Assembly: GCA_902625535.1 (NCBI GenBank)
Contig: CACOBT010000003.1
Location: forward strand, 62,001 to 126,000
Direction: 5' to 3'
Length of the DNA stretch: 64,000 nucleotides
From: an uncultured beta proteobacterium
GTDB taxonomy: Bacteria > Pseudomonadota > Gammaproteobacteria > Burkholderiales > Burkholderiaceae_A
Below, piece after piece: positions 51,528-63,786 of this stretch (its first letter is position 1; each line of letters begins with the position of its first letter). The notes beneath the pieces were generated by a model, which worked only from the letters and a program-made list of their open reading frames with translations, was not told where the DNA came from and searched no databases. The position numbers and the translations under genes were made by a program.

Positions 51528-52623
51528 CTAAAACTTGTTTACGAGATTGGCGATATAGCTGACATCATCGCTCTTTAACTCTGGATATATCGGAAGTGAT
51601 AGACATTTTTGAGCAACATCCTCAGCATTTTTAAGTGCAACATTCGCATGCGACGATTTGTAAACATTTTGTTTATGTATTGGAATAGGATAATAAATTG
51701 CTGAACTAACACCATTTTCGCGCAGATAAGTCTGCAAGTCGTCTCTATTGTTAGTAAGTATCGTATATTGATGAAATACATGATCGAAATTTTTATTGAT
51801 TGATGGGGCCGTAACCCTAGGATTGTTGATTTCATCATTATATTGCATAGCTATTTTTTTTCGTGCATCATTAAATCCATCTATATGCTTCAATTTAATA
51901 CGCAATACCGCTGCTTGTATCTCGTCTAGGCGACTATTAAAACCAATAATATCATGATGATACCTACGACTACTTCCGTGATTTCTTAACATTGTGATTG
52001 TTTTTGATTTGGCACTATTGTTCGACAGTATTAAACCCCCATCACCGTAGGCACCTAAATTTTTACTGGGAAAAAAACTAAAACACCCGAAATCACCGAT
52101 GGTTCCGACTTGTTTACCGTTAAGTTTGCCACCAAATGCTTGCGCGCAATCTTCTATTATAGCTATATCCTTACCTTGAACTATTTCCTTAATGTATGCA
52201 ACGTCCAAAACTTGTCCAAATAGGTGGACTGGTATAATAGCCTTAGTTTTATCAGTAATAACCTCTTCTAACTTTGTAACATCCATATTAAAAGTAACAG
52301 GATCAATATCCACAAAAAACAAGTTTACAATTTGCATAAGATGCTGGCCACGCTGATGAAATAAAACTAAATGGAGTCGTAATAATTTCGTCGTCGGGCT
52401 TAGGATTTAAAGTAAGAAGCGAAAGATGTAATGCGTCTGTTCCTGAGGCAACTGAAAATACATTTTCTGATTCAATAGAGAAATAATTTGCTATTTCTTG
52501 TTCAAATTTATTGACATTAGGTCCCTGAATAAACTGAGCACTTTTCAGGACGTCATTTACTACTTTGTTTATGTCTTCTTTTAAAAGTTCGTATTGTGTC
52601 TTTAAGTCAACCATTGGTATCAT
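51528..52623 (-). pseudogene. gnnB: GnnB-like DegT-family aminotransferase interrupted by a one-base frameshift
   Basis: Two minus-strand frames together make one DegT/DnrJ aminotransferase. The N-terminal part (52303-52623) begins MIPMVDLKTQYE and includes SGTDALHLS; the rest (51528-52337) begins at FVDIDPVTFNMD and holds the PLP-lysine motif FFPSKNLGAYGDGG. The break lies in a run of six A on the plus strand (52314-52319); removing one base restores an ORF of ~364 residues. GnnB transaminates the 3-keto sugar made by GnnA. The rest of the protein is intact, so the defect is recent, a sequencing error, or tolerated slippage. Confidence 0.8.
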
Positions 52624-53584
52624 ATTGTTTCCTTTTTACCGCTTGATTTGTAATAGTTTCTGCAATCCTGAGCGCTTCAATTCCTTCACTGGCGCTTGTT
52701 GAGCATGGGTGAATCTTTCCAGTGAGAATATTGTTGATAAAAGCTGAGATTTCGTTTTCAAGCGCATCTTGCATTTTAGTGTGTAGTTTTTCTGTAGTGG
52801 GTTTGACTAAATTACCGTCCATCAGGAACTTTGTTTGATGAATTGTTTTCTTATTTAGATCAAGAGTAAATAACTCATGTTTGCCATGCAACACGACTTG
52901 TCGTATGGGATCTTTTGCAATTCGGCTTGCATACAATGAGGCTGAACAACCATTAGTGAATGATAGTAAAGCTGTGGACAAATCGTGACTTTGCTGAACT
53001 ACGTTACAATGATTTGATTGAACCAAACCTACGGGAGATTTAAAAAAAAAATTTGTCAGGTCTATATCGTGAATCATTAAGTCTGTGACAACATTTACGT
53101 CGTTTGCCCGTAAATTGAATTGTGTTAAACGTGTTGCTACTATGTGCTTAACTCTATGGTTATCCTCTCGATTGCCTAAAATATTAATAATTGATTGTAC
53201 CGATGGATTAAACCGTTCCACATGGCCTACTAGTAATATTAGTTTTTTATCCCTAGCTTTTTGTAGAAGTTTGTCTGCTAATTGGACACTATTAGTTATT
53301 GGTTTTTCAACCAAGACATGGATACCATTTTCTAAAAAAAAATCAGTTATTTCATAATGCAAGGTCGTGGGAGTAGCTACGCTGACTGCATCAACCTTAT
53401 CTACCATTGATTTATAATCGTGAAAGAACGTACAATTGTACATCTTAGAAATATTTTCACCATTTCTTGAAGATGAATCCGCAATACATTGAAGATAACA
53501 ATCTTTATTTTTATAGTATTTTTCGGCGTGAGATTTTCCTAAATGACCAACGCCTACAACACCAACTCGGAGTTTTTTATTCAT
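52607..53584 (-). CDS. gnnA: GnnA-like UDP-GlcNAc 3-dehydrogenase (Gfo/Idh/MocA family)
   Basis: A 325-residue NAD(P)-dependent oxidoreductase with the Rossmann motif GVVGVGHLGKSHAEKY and VEKPITNS, plus GHVERFNP, typical of sugar-nucleotide dehydrogenases of this group. In Acidithiobacillus, GnnA and GnnB convert UDP-GlcNAc to a 3-amino form and their genes lie between lpxA and lpxB; the same neighbours here favour that role. The alternative is a WlbA-like oxidase for another amino sugar. It heads the minus-strand set, 33 bp from divergent rnhB. Confidence 0.75.
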   Translation of the reverse strand: MNKKLRVGVVGVGHLGKSHAEKYYKNKDCYLQCIADSSSRNGENISKMYNCTFFHDYKSMVDKVDAVSVATPTTLHYEITDFFLENGIHVLVEKPITNSVQLADKLLQKARDKKLILLVGHVERFNPSVQSIINILGNREDNHRVKHIVATRLTQFNLRANDVNVVTDLMIHDIDLTNFFFKSPVGLVQSNHCNVVQQSHDLSTALLSFTNGCSASLYASRIAKDPIRQVVLHGKHELFTLDLNKKTIHQTKFLMDGNLVKPTTEKLHTKMQDALENEISAFINNILTGKIHPCSTSASEGIEALRIAETITNQAVKRKQYDTNG

Positions 53585-53617
53585 AATATTTCGTGTTTTT
53601 TATAGTGTATATTAAAA

Positions 53618-54274
53618 ATGCAAACTTTTTTGATTGGGGTTGACGAGGTTGGTAGGGGCGCTCTGGCTGGACAGGTCTGCGCAGCAGCTGTAGTTCTTAG
53701 AGATAAAAATATTGCGCACTTGCCAATCCATTTCCTAAATGAATTAATCGATTCAAAGAAATTATCAGAAAAAAAAAGATTATCCATATTTCAGTCGTTA
53801 ATAGAATATAAATTAATTTTTGGGTTGGGTTTTGCGACTGTTCAAGAGATTGATCAGTTTAATATTTTAAATGCCACGATGATGGCAATGGCGCGGGCTG
53901 TTAATCAGTGCGTTTTAACGACTAAGCTTTGTGCATTAAGGGCATCCATAGACGAGAAGGTAGTCTACGATATAGCTGTTGATGGCATTTTTAGCCCAAA
54001 AAATTTCGGATGCATGCCGTCTAGTAAGCTTTTGTTTCGGACTATCAAATCAGGTGACAGTTTGATACCTGAGATTTCTTGTGCATCAATTATCGCAAAG
54101 GTAACACGAGATGGTCAAATGCGTGCAATACATAATAAATTTCCTGTTTACGATTTTAAAAATAACAAGGGATATGGTACGCGAAAGCATATGCTTGCTT
54201 TAGAGGAACATGGTGCCAGTAAAATCCATCGACTTTCATTTAGACCAGTAAGAGAGGTGAAAAATTGGGATTAA
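53618..54274 (+). CDS. rnhB: Ribonuclease HII
   Basis: A 218-residue RNase H-type nuclease that removes ribonucleotides from DNA. GVDEVGRGALAGQVCAAAVVL carries the first catalytic Asp-Glu pair; later Asp residues lie in the YDIAVDG segment and SLIPEISCASIIAKVTRD region. It resumes the plus-strand envelope run after the inverted cassette. Confidence 0.95.
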   Translation: MQTFLIGVDEVGRGALAGQVCAAAVVLRDKNIAHLPIHFLNELIDSKKLSEKKRLSIFQSLIEYKLIFGLGFATVQEIDQFNILNATMMAMARAVNQCVLTTKLCALRASIDEKVVYDIAVDGIFSPKNFGCMPSSKLLFRTIKSGDSLIPEISCASIIAKVTRDGQMRAIHNKFPVYDFKNNKGYGTRKHMLALEEHGASKIHRLSFRPVREVKNWD

Positions 54275-55092
54275 CCTATATAAAGTCAAGAAACAGTGAA
54301 AACTTTAAGGCTATTAAGCAAATAATTAAATTCAAAAGAAAAAGGGGCATTAAAAAGTTGTACTGGATAGAAGGGGAGAAAAACTTAAGAACATTTTTAA
54401 ATTTTGAAAATAAACAACTCATATTTAGGATCATTACCACCGAAAATCTTTTTAAGTCGATTCAGGAGGATTTTCAATTGTATTCAGATAATTTTGAATA
54501 TCTTATTTTTAGCGAAACGCTGTTTGAGGAAATTTCATTGATCAATACAAGGTTTAAAGTAGGATTTTTAGTAACATTTAAACCGGGCAAAAAATCTTTA
54601 GAAGTAAAAGATCAAACAGATATTCTCTATTTCAATGATATACAGGATCCAGGTAATCTTGGGACAATAATAAGAAGTTGTGCCGCAATGGATGTAGGAG
54701 AAATATGGCTATCCTCAACATCGGTTGACCCATGGTCACCGAAAGTAGTTCGAGCGGCCGCAGGTTATCATGGCTTAGTTAACCTTGTTGTTTTTGAATC
54801 TTTTGCTACCGTTTTGGAAGCATCATCAAATCTAACTTTGTCAACTTATCTACTTTCTCCAGAGAAAAATGCTACGTCGTTGTTCGAACAGAATTTAAAG
54901 AGGAAAAATCTTTTCATTTTTGGGAGTGAAGGTAAAGGTTTCCCAAACTTTTTAAGAGAGAATTTAGAGCCTCAAAATATTTTAAAAATACCTCATATTG
55001 GCGTGATCGACTCACTAAATTTATCGGTTGCTGCCTCTTTATGTATCGTCGAGGCGAGACGGCAGAGAGGTCTGCTTCTATCCTCCCGTTGA
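54265..55092 (+). CDS. SpoU-family RNA 2'-O-methyltransferase (RlmB/TrmH type)
   Basis: A 275-residue SPOUT methyltransferase. The N-terminal ~95 residues form a substrate-binding domain; the C-terminal knot domain has DIQDPGNLGTIIRSCAAM, FGSEGKGF and IGVIDSLNLSVAASLC. It methylates a ribose in rRNA or tRNA; the exact site is not visible. It overlaps rnhB (TTG 54265), as seen in related genomes. Its end overlaps the convergent binding-protein gene by 15 bp. Confidence 0.88.
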   Translation: MGLTYIKSRNSENFKAIKQIIKFKRKRGIKKLYWIEGEKNLRTFLNFENKQLIFRIITTENLFKSIQEDFQLYSDNFEYLIFSETLFEEISLINTRFKVGFLVTFKPGKKSLEVKDQTDILYFNDIQDPGNLGTIIRSCAAMDVGEIWLSSTSVDPWSPKVVRAAAGYHGLVNLVVFESFATVLEASSNLTLSTYLLSPEKNATSLFEQNLKRKNLFIFGSEGKGFPNFLRENLEPQNILKIPHIGVIDSLNLSVAASLCIVEARRQRGLLLSSR

Positions 55093-56235
55093 CTTTATCA
55101 CTTCGACCGGGATTTTTTCCCCATTTTTAAAGCTAAAAATTGTTAGGGCCGCGTTTTTTACATCTCCAAACTCGTCAAAAGCAATCGGTCCAGTAACACC
55201 CAAATAACTAATCTTTGAAATCTCACGGGAAAAAACTGCAGGATCTGTCGAATTTGCCTGTTTCATTGCCTCAGCAAGGATCATTGTTGCGTCATAAACA
55301 TAAGGCGCATAAAGTTTTACATCAATCTCATTTTCGTCCAAAAAACGCTGCCTAAATTCTTGATTTCTTTTTTTCGTATCATCGTCAAGGAGTCCCCCTG
55401 CTTCGGCGCAATAAACTTTTTTCGAACCAAGTGCTTCTCCTGCTAATCGCGGAAGTTCAGCGGTACAAATTCCATCTCCACCGAAAAATGTGACATCCAT
55501 ATCAAGTTGTTTTAATTGCCTTAACATTGGTCCAGCTACTGCATCCATGCCTCCAAAAAAAATAAAATCTGGATTTTTAGCTTTTATTGCTGTTAGAATC
55601 GCAAAAAAATCTGTCGCGGTCTTGTGCGTGAATTCATTCGCAACAACGATTCCACCGGAGGCCTCAAACCCTTTTTGGAACTCTTTGGCAACCCCTGACC
55701 CATAAGCTGTTCTATCGTCAACCACAGCAACAGTTTTCAAATTAAGCGTGTTGTAACTATATCTTCCCAATGTTCCCCCTAACTGTACATCGTTTGCGAC
55801 CACTCTGTACGCAGTTTTGAAACCTTGTTTTGTATATTGGGGTAAAGTTGCTGAGGGGGATATTTGTGGTATACCCGCTCTGTTATACATTACAGAGGCT
55901 GGAACTGTTGTGCCGGAATTGAGATGTCCTATGACGCCGGCAACTTCATAATCAATCAGCTTTTGCGCCGCTGCGGTTCCCTGTTTAGGGTCCGCCGCAT
56001 CATCCTCAGAGAGTCCTTCAAAAACAACGAGCTTATCGTTAATATAGATTTTTTGTTCGTTAAGATCTCGAATTGCCATCAAAAAACCTAATTCATTATC
56101 CTTTCCCAGATGTGCTTCATTCCCGGTGAGGGGAGCTACGTGTCCGATTAATATCGAATTTTCGTCTTTTTTCTGAGTACACGAAAAAGCTGTACAAAAT
56201 AGACAAATTAACCATAAAGATCTGTAATTACTCAT
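55078..56235 (-). CDS. Orphan branched-chain amino-acid-type ABC substrate-binding lipoprotein
   Basis: A 385-residue periplasmic binding protein of the LivJ family (Peripla_BP_6 type). The signal ends in the lipobox TAFSC, so it should be lipid-anchored. Family segments include ILIGHVAPLTGNEAHLGKDNELG, here quoted only in part, and VIGHLNSGTTVPAS. No permease or ATPase genes are adjacent, so the partners must be elsewhere. The ligand is unknown; amino acids or amides are likely from the family. Confidence 0.88.
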   Translation of the reverse strand: MSNYRSLWLICLFCTAFSCTQKKDENSILIGHVAPLTGNEAHLGKDNELGFLMAIRDLNEQKIYINDKLVVFEGLSEDDAADPKQGTAAAQKLIDYEVAGVIGHLNSGTTVPASVMYNRAGIPQISPSATLPQYTKQGFKTAYRVVANDVQLGGTLGRYSYNTLNLKTVAVVDDRTAYGSGVAKEFQKGFEASGGIVVANEFTHKTATDFFAILTAIKAKNPDFIFFGGMDAVAGPMLRQLKQLDMDVTFFGGDGICTAELPRLAGEALGSKKVYCAEAGGLLDDDTKKRNQEFRQRFLDENEIDVKLYAPYVYDATMILAEAMKQANSTDPAVFSREISKISYLGVTGPIAFDEFGDVKNAALTIFSFKNGEKIPVEVIKSTGG

Positions 56236-56245
56236 TAGTTACCCT

Positions 56246-56701
56246 TTATTTATTAAGCAATTTTTGTTTCATAATCCGTTGTTCTTCTTTTTTCCACTCT
56301 TTTTCTTTAATTGAAGCTCGTTTATCGTGCCGTTTTTTGCCTTTCCCTAAACCAATATTTATTTTAATATAGCCGTTAAGAAAATGTAGGTCCAGTGGTA
56401 CTAAAGAGTATCCAGATCTCTCCACTTTTCCTATAAGTTTACTTATTTCGAGCGATTTTAAAAGTAATTTTCTTGTTCTGACGGGGTCTGGTTGAACATG
56501 TGTTGAAGCTGATGACAATGGGGAAAAATGTGCTCCAATTAAAAAAATCTCTGCTTTGCGGATTACAATATAGGATTCTGCCAGCTGCGCCCGACCGGCG
56601 CGCACAGCCTTTGCCTCCCAACCTTTCAAAACTAGTCCTGCTTCATATTTGTCTTCTATAAAATAATCAAAGTAAGCTTTTTTATTTTTTACTATTATCA
56701 T
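56246..56701 (-). CDS. smpB: SmpB, tmRNA-binding protein
   Basis: A 151-residue OB-fold protein with [19 protein letters not shown] and a basic C-terminal tail that mimics a codon-anticodon helix in ribosome rescue. It is divergent from ratA by 7 bp. No tmRNA gene was seen in the window. Confidence 0.96.
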   Translation of the reverse strand: MIIVKNKKAYFDYFIEDKYEAGLVLKGWEAKAVRAGRAQLAESYIVIRKAEIFLIGAHFSPLSSASTHVQPDPVRTRKLLLKSLEISKLIGKVERSGYSLVPLDLHFLNGYIKINIGLGKGKKRHDKRASIKEKEWKKEEQRIMKQKLLNK

Positions 56702-56708
56702 TAACTCT

Positions 56709-57138
56709 ATGCCAGAAATATACCGTACCCAAGAAGTATTAATGTCTCAAAACGAGTTGTACCAACTAGTCGCAGACGTCGAGAATTATCCGAAATTTTT
56801 ACCGTGGTGTAATTCGGTGTTAGTAATCGAAAAAACACCTACTGTTATTATCGCCGAATTAGATTGCGATTTGCGCGGAATCCCAATAGAATTTACGACA
56901 AGAAATAAAAATACTTGTCCGGAAAGTATTGAGATTTCGTTGATTAAAGGCCCATTTAAAACTCTGAACGCTATTTGGACGTTTAAAGCATTAGGTGAAA
57001 AAAAGTGTAAGGTAGAGTTTAGAATTAGCTGGCAGATGGCGAACTTTATTCTTGAGAAGACCACAGGTGTAATATTTAATCAACTTTCTCAGAAAATCTT
57101 TGATTCATTTGTACGGAAGGCGTATGAGACAAGGAGAT

Positions 57139-57146
<8 letters not shown>
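56709..57146 (+). CDS. ratA: RatA/Coq10-type START-domain protein
   Basis: A 145-residue lipid-binding-fold protein with [15 protein letters not shown], the hallmark of the RatA/COQ10 group. Proposed roles are ubiquinone handling or ribosome-subunit association; the first is better supported for COQ10 relatives. It is followed by rnfH with an 8-bp overlap, a standard pair beside smpB. Confidence 0.92.
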
Positions 57147-60538
<3,392 letters not shown>

Positions 60539-60546
60539 ATAAAATA

Positions 60547-60864
60547 ATGAGTAATTATCGGGCATTCAAAAAAGACGTACAAAAAGTAATAATGGAGATG
60601 AACAAAGCGTTAAAAATATTGGAAAAGATTCAAAGTATCAACCAAGAAACCATTGATAGAGAGAGATTATATACATTATTGATAAAAAGTGAATTTAATC
60701 AAAATAATTATCCGCAAGTCAAAAAAGAGAAATCGTTATTGATAGATTTATTGTCTAAACTCCGTGATATCTATCATGCTCAAGAATCCATGTGTTTTGG
60801 GAGTAATAATTTAGAGTTATTTTGTTACAAGATATTCTGGTTAAAGGAATATAAAGTTTTCTAA
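60547..60864 (+). CDS. Small hypothetical protein
   Basis: A 105-residue soluble protein starting at ATG 60547, 8 bp after guaA. It is mostly helical and basic in the first half (NYRAFKKDVQK, IMEMNKALKILEKI) with two cysteines near the end. I do not recognise a family. Close spacing to guaA and absence of a competing frame support it, weakly. Confidence 0.5.
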   Translation: MSNYRAFKKDVQKVIMEMNKALKILEKIQSINQETIDRERLYTLLIKSEFNQNNYPQVKKEKSLLIDLLSKLRDIYHAQESMCFGSNNLELFCYKIFWLKEYKVF

Positions 60865-60974
60865 ATTATTGTATGACGACGAGGATATTAAAAAAGTCTT
60901 TCAATAAAGTGATCTATAAATCTCGATTTCACATATTAGAATAGAATACTCTAAATTAAAGAAAAAATTTTATA

Positions 60975-61256
60975 ATGAACTCTCTTTTATATTTGATTAT
61001 TCAAATTATAAACTTATTTGAATTTGTTCTCATAGTTTATATAATTCTTACTTGGCTTGTTAATTTTAATATAATTAAGACTGGTAATCGGTTCGTTTAT
61101 AGCATCATGGATGGTTTATATCGATTATGTGAACCAAGTTTAAATTTTGTAAGAAGATACTTACCTGCTTTTGGTGGAATAGATTTATCACCAATAGTTG
61201 TTTTTCTAGGTTTGTGGTTTATTAAAAGTTTATTAATTGAGTATTGGCCTAGATAA
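60975..61256 (+). CDS. yggT: YggT family membrane protein
   Basis: A 93-residue inner-membrane protein with two hydrophobic segments and the YggT central motif pattern YRLCEPSLNFVRRYLPAFGGIDLSP, of which LSPIVVFLGL is typical. Relatives are linked to division-site or osmotic functions; role not settled. The first gene of the small-protein stretch at the window end. Confidence 0.88.
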   Translation: MNSLLYLIIQIINLFEFVLIVYIILTWLVNFNIIKTGNRFVYSIMDGLYRLCEPSLNFVRRYLPAFGGIDLSPIVVFLGLWFIKSLLIEYWPR

Positions 61257-61336
61257 TCATGCTACATACATTAGTTGGAAAAAAGGTAGCGCAAATATTC
61301 TTAAGGTTTCAAAATATTTATGAATAGGTGGATATT

Positions 61337-61471
61337 ATGAGTGATGAAGACGACAAACAAGATAAAAAAGAAACAATGTTAGATAAGTTTTATAAGAATA
61401 GATGGTATTGGATTGGTTTAATGTTAGTGGTTACTATTGCATTGGAATTACAATTTGGTTCGACGAATTGA
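61337..61471 (+). CDS. 44-residue single-span membrane protein
   Basis: ATG 61337 follows AGGTGG at good distance. The product has a highly acidic/charged head (MSDEDDKQDKKET), an aromatic belt (NRWYW) and one hydrophobic helix (IGLMLVVTIALEL). The layout is that of a small inner-membrane protein with the head in the cytoplasm. Family unknown. Confidence 0.6.
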   Translation: MSDEDDKQDKKETMLDKFYKNRWYWIGLMLVVTIALELQFGSTN

Positions 61472-61763
61472 GTTAAACTACAACCATAATGAAAAAGATC
61501 ACATTTGTTCCCGTTTCTCCCGTTTTCTAAATTTATTATTTTAGTGAGACAGCTACAGCAGTTGTTGCTGCAACATATTTCTTTATCTCTTGCTGGTTGG
61601 AACCTGACGCCCACAAACCGCATGGTCAGCAAAGGCACTATCGCGAATCCGTACTGAAGGAGTAAAAAAATAAAGTGATCAAAATCAACAGGCTAATTAT
61701 GAGGAGAAAGCAGAAGTGTTGTATACTAGGAGGGAGCATTTATAGAGAAAGAGGAGTTTTGTG
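61472..61763. other. Gap before the cysteine-rich gene
   Basis: 292 bp without a gene I can support. A 13-codon frame at 61489 and an unsupported minus-strand frame (to 61638) were considered and set aside. GAGGAG (61751-61756) is the ribosome site of the next gene. Confidence 0.4.
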
Positions 61764-61916
61764 ATGGCAGATGAAACAGAAATTGTTGAGACTTGTTGCA
61801 AATACACCTGTTGTGCGGATGGCTGTTGCAGTGATGGTTGTAACAATGGAGAGTGTTCGAGCAGCTGTTGTAAGAATAGATGTTGTAGTGATACAGACAA
61901 CTGCTGCGTAGAATAG
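61764..61916 (+). CDS. 50-residue cysteine-rich, metallothionein-like protein
   Basis: ATG 61764 lies 7 bp after GAGGAG. The product has an acidic, cysteine-free head (MADETEIVET) and then 14 cysteines in 38 residues, mostly as CC pairs spaced 3-4 residues apart (TCCKYTCCADGCC, then CSSSCCKNRCC and a final NCCVE). No signal peptide. Such density without aromatic core suggests metal binding (Zn, Cu or Cd) in the cytoplasm. No recognised bacterial metallothionein family matches. A modified-peptide precursor is an alternative, but no modification enzyme is adjacent. Confidence 0.7.
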   Translation: MADETEIVETCCKYTCCADGCCSDGCNNGECSSSCCKNRCCSDTDNCCVE

Positions 61917-62407
61917 AAAAAGTTTTAAAAATCCAACTATGCTCGATTATTCATCGCATTGTACACTTCAGTCTATTGTTAATCTGATAATTAATCTCAA
62001 TATTTGCTCGGGCAAAATTTAGGGTTCCTCCGTATATATGTGCAACACAGATATTGATTGAACCAAATTTGAGACTCGTACGATAATTTAGTCCAGGGTG
62101 AAATTAATCATCCTTATCAAAATGAAGCAAAAATAATAGAGATTAATATAAAGTTTTACATGGTAGTATTCTTGAATCTTATATAGTTTTTAATTGGTGC
62201 ATGGCTTACCACAATTACCGACTTCATTAATCAAATACACCAGCACTTACTAACGGCAGGAATTAGGTAACAATATCACTATTATTTTTGACGGTTTAAT
62301 TTAAACTCTATGAATATTTGGCATAAATACACGTATCTTTTAAATTTTATAACTGCCATATTATGTACTGATTTGTATTAAACTTGAACAGGTAGAGAGG
62401 TGAAAGT
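61917..62407. other. 491-bp non-coding stretch
   Basis: AT-rich, stops in all frames at short intervals on both strands, no repeat, tRNA or clear hairpin noticed. GTAGAGAGGTG just before 62408 is the ribosome site of the next gene. Confidence 0.5.
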
Positions 62408-62671
62408 ATGACAGAACAGCAGGACCTTCAACGTTTGGAAAAAGCAATAGTTGACTTGAAGAATCAAAATTTTTTTTTAATTTATAATTCTATTTGGAGG
62501 CTCATTGGCATAAGTCTGATTCAAGGGCTAGCATCTGGGTTAGGGTGGATTATTGGGGCAACGCTTTTGGTATCTCTACTTAGTTTTTTTCTGTCGCAAA
62601 TTGAGTTTATTCCTATTATTGGAAAATGGGTGTCGCAAATTATACTAGAAATCAGTTCTTTTGAGAGATGA
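62408..62671 (+). CDS. DUF5665-type small membrane protein
   Basis: An 87-residue protein: an N-terminal amphipathic helix (LQRLEKAIVDLKNQ), then two hydrophobic segments with GLASGLGWIIGATLLVSLL and FIPIIGKWV, the pattern of DUF5665. Role unknown. It follows a strong AGAGAGGTGAAAG leader. Confidence 0.7.
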   Translation: MTEQQDLQRLEKAIVDLKNQNFFLIYNSIWRLIGISLIQGLASGLGWIIGATLLVSLLSFFLSQIEFIPIIGKWVSQIILEISSFER

Positions 62672-62759
62672 AAACGGTCCTCTGATAGGAAGATTAATAG
62701 AAAGAATTGTAAGCTAATATTTAATCACGAGAATATTGACTCTGAACGAGAAAGACAGT

Positions 62760-62972
62760 ATGTCAAAGAGAACATATGAACGCAACGGTATTAGGATTGA
62801 AAATGCTTCGGATTTAGATGAAGTTGTAAAAGATAAGCGATCAGTATGGAGAGCTTCTCCCAGTAAATTAAGGAGAAGAAAGAGGAGGTATGAAAAGCGC
62901 TTGACGAAAGAGTTATTATTTAATGATTTGAATCAACAACAGATAGGTAGTGAGGTTGATGAAGATTCTTGA
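62760..62972 (+). CDS. Small highly charged hypothetical protein
   Basis: A 70-residue protein from ATG 62760 (GAGAAAG upstream). The middle is strongly basic (SKLRRRKRRYEKRL), the end acidic (SEVDEDS). It may bind nucleic acid; no family recognised. The frame is open back to 62736, but without a better start. Confidence 0.5.
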   Translation: MSKRTYERNGIRIENASDLDEVVKDKRSVWRASPSKLRRRKRRYEKRLTKELLFNDLNQQQIGSEVDEDS

Positions 62973-63041
62973 CATGGTAATCTACGCACAGGTCGATAAT
63001 ATTTAATTCCGTGTGTTAGAAATTATATAGGTTTTTGGCAA

Positions 63042-63221
63042 TTGAACATTTCGAGATATTTTAAAACAATAATTTGGTCTTTTCTTGGATTAAGGAAGAA
63101 GAGTGAAATGGAAAAAGATTTCAAGGAGCTGAATATTCTCTATGTAATTATTTTTGGAGTAGCATCTTGTCTGTTATTTGTCATGGGACTTATAGTGATT
63201 GTCTCTTTTGTGGTAAGTTAA
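63042..63221 (+). CDS. DUF2970 family small membrane protein
   Basis: A 59-residue protein starting at TTG 63042. It shows the DUF2970 layout: TIIWSFLGLRKKSEMEKDF (tryptophan, FxGxRK, then an Asp) followed by one membrane span (LYVIIFGVASCLLFVMGLIV, in part). The family is widespread in beta- and some gammaproteobacteria, function unknown. The non-ATG start makes it easy to miss. Confidence 0.7.
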   Translation: MNISRYFKTIIWSFLGLRKKSEMEKDFKELNILYVIIFGVASCLLFVMGLIVIVSFVVS

Positions 63222-63315
63222 AAAATCAGGTAATGAGGTTTTTATCATCATTGACAAATTAAAGTTTTTGATCGAGCTTTAATGTTTTTAATTTGAGTGA
63301 CAAAAAGGTTTTGTT

Positions 63316-63666
63316 ATGCTTTTTTATATTACTAAAGTAATATTTACATCAATAATCATAGTATTAGTCACAGAGATTGCGAAAAGTAACGATAAATTTG
63401 GGGGACTGGTTGCGGCTTTACCTTTAACGACTATATTAATAATCCTTTGGATGTATTTTGAGGGATTCAGTGACGAGAAAATAGCAAGACATATGCTATA
63501 CACGGTATTTTTCGTAATACCAACGATACCAATGTTTTTTATTTTTCCATTGCTATTAGCGAAACTCGGTTTTATTACATCTCTTTCGTTAGGATTAATG
63601 GTAACAATTATTCTCCTTGTTCTTACGGACAAGTTGCTCCGGTTTTTTGGCACCGGGATATTGTGA
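63316..63666 (+). CDS. DUF3147 family membrane protein
   Basis: A 116-residue protein with four hydrophobic segments and family motifs GGLVAALPLTTILIILWMY and VIPTIPMFFIFPLLL. Function unknown. It stands alone, with gaps of ~95-120 bp on both sides. Confidence 0.82.
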   Translation: MLFYITKVIFTSIIIVLVTEIAKSNDKFGGLVAALPLTTILIILWMYFEGFSDEKIARHMLYTVFFVIPTIPMFFIFPLLLAKLGFITSLSLGLMVTIILLVLTDKLLRFFGTGIL

Positions 63667-63786
63667 TATTAGCTATATGTCATTCTGACATTCTTATTAA
63701 TTTTCCCTAGAAAAAGAGCTTGTTTATAAAAAATAATTTGGTAGTATTGGAAGATGGTAGTGTAGCTTTAACAGAAAGGAAAGGTT

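Noticed and set aside
51528..52623. Two separate small aminotransferase genes
   Set aside because: Neither half is a complete enzyme, and removing one base in the homopolymer joins them into one family-length protein.
61489..61530. 13-codon frame MKKITFVPVSPVF
   Set aside because: Too short to support and no ribosome site; could be a decayed gene start but nothing confirms it.
61390..61638. Minus-strand frame of 82 codons with several Cys pairs
   Set aside because: It needs a GTG start without a ribosome site and overlaps the better-supported 44-residue gene on the plus strand.
61697..61900. Minus-strand frame of 67 codons rich in Leu, Gln and Ser
   Set aside because: It is the mirror of the cysteine-codon pattern of the gene at 61764-61916; its repeats follow from that.
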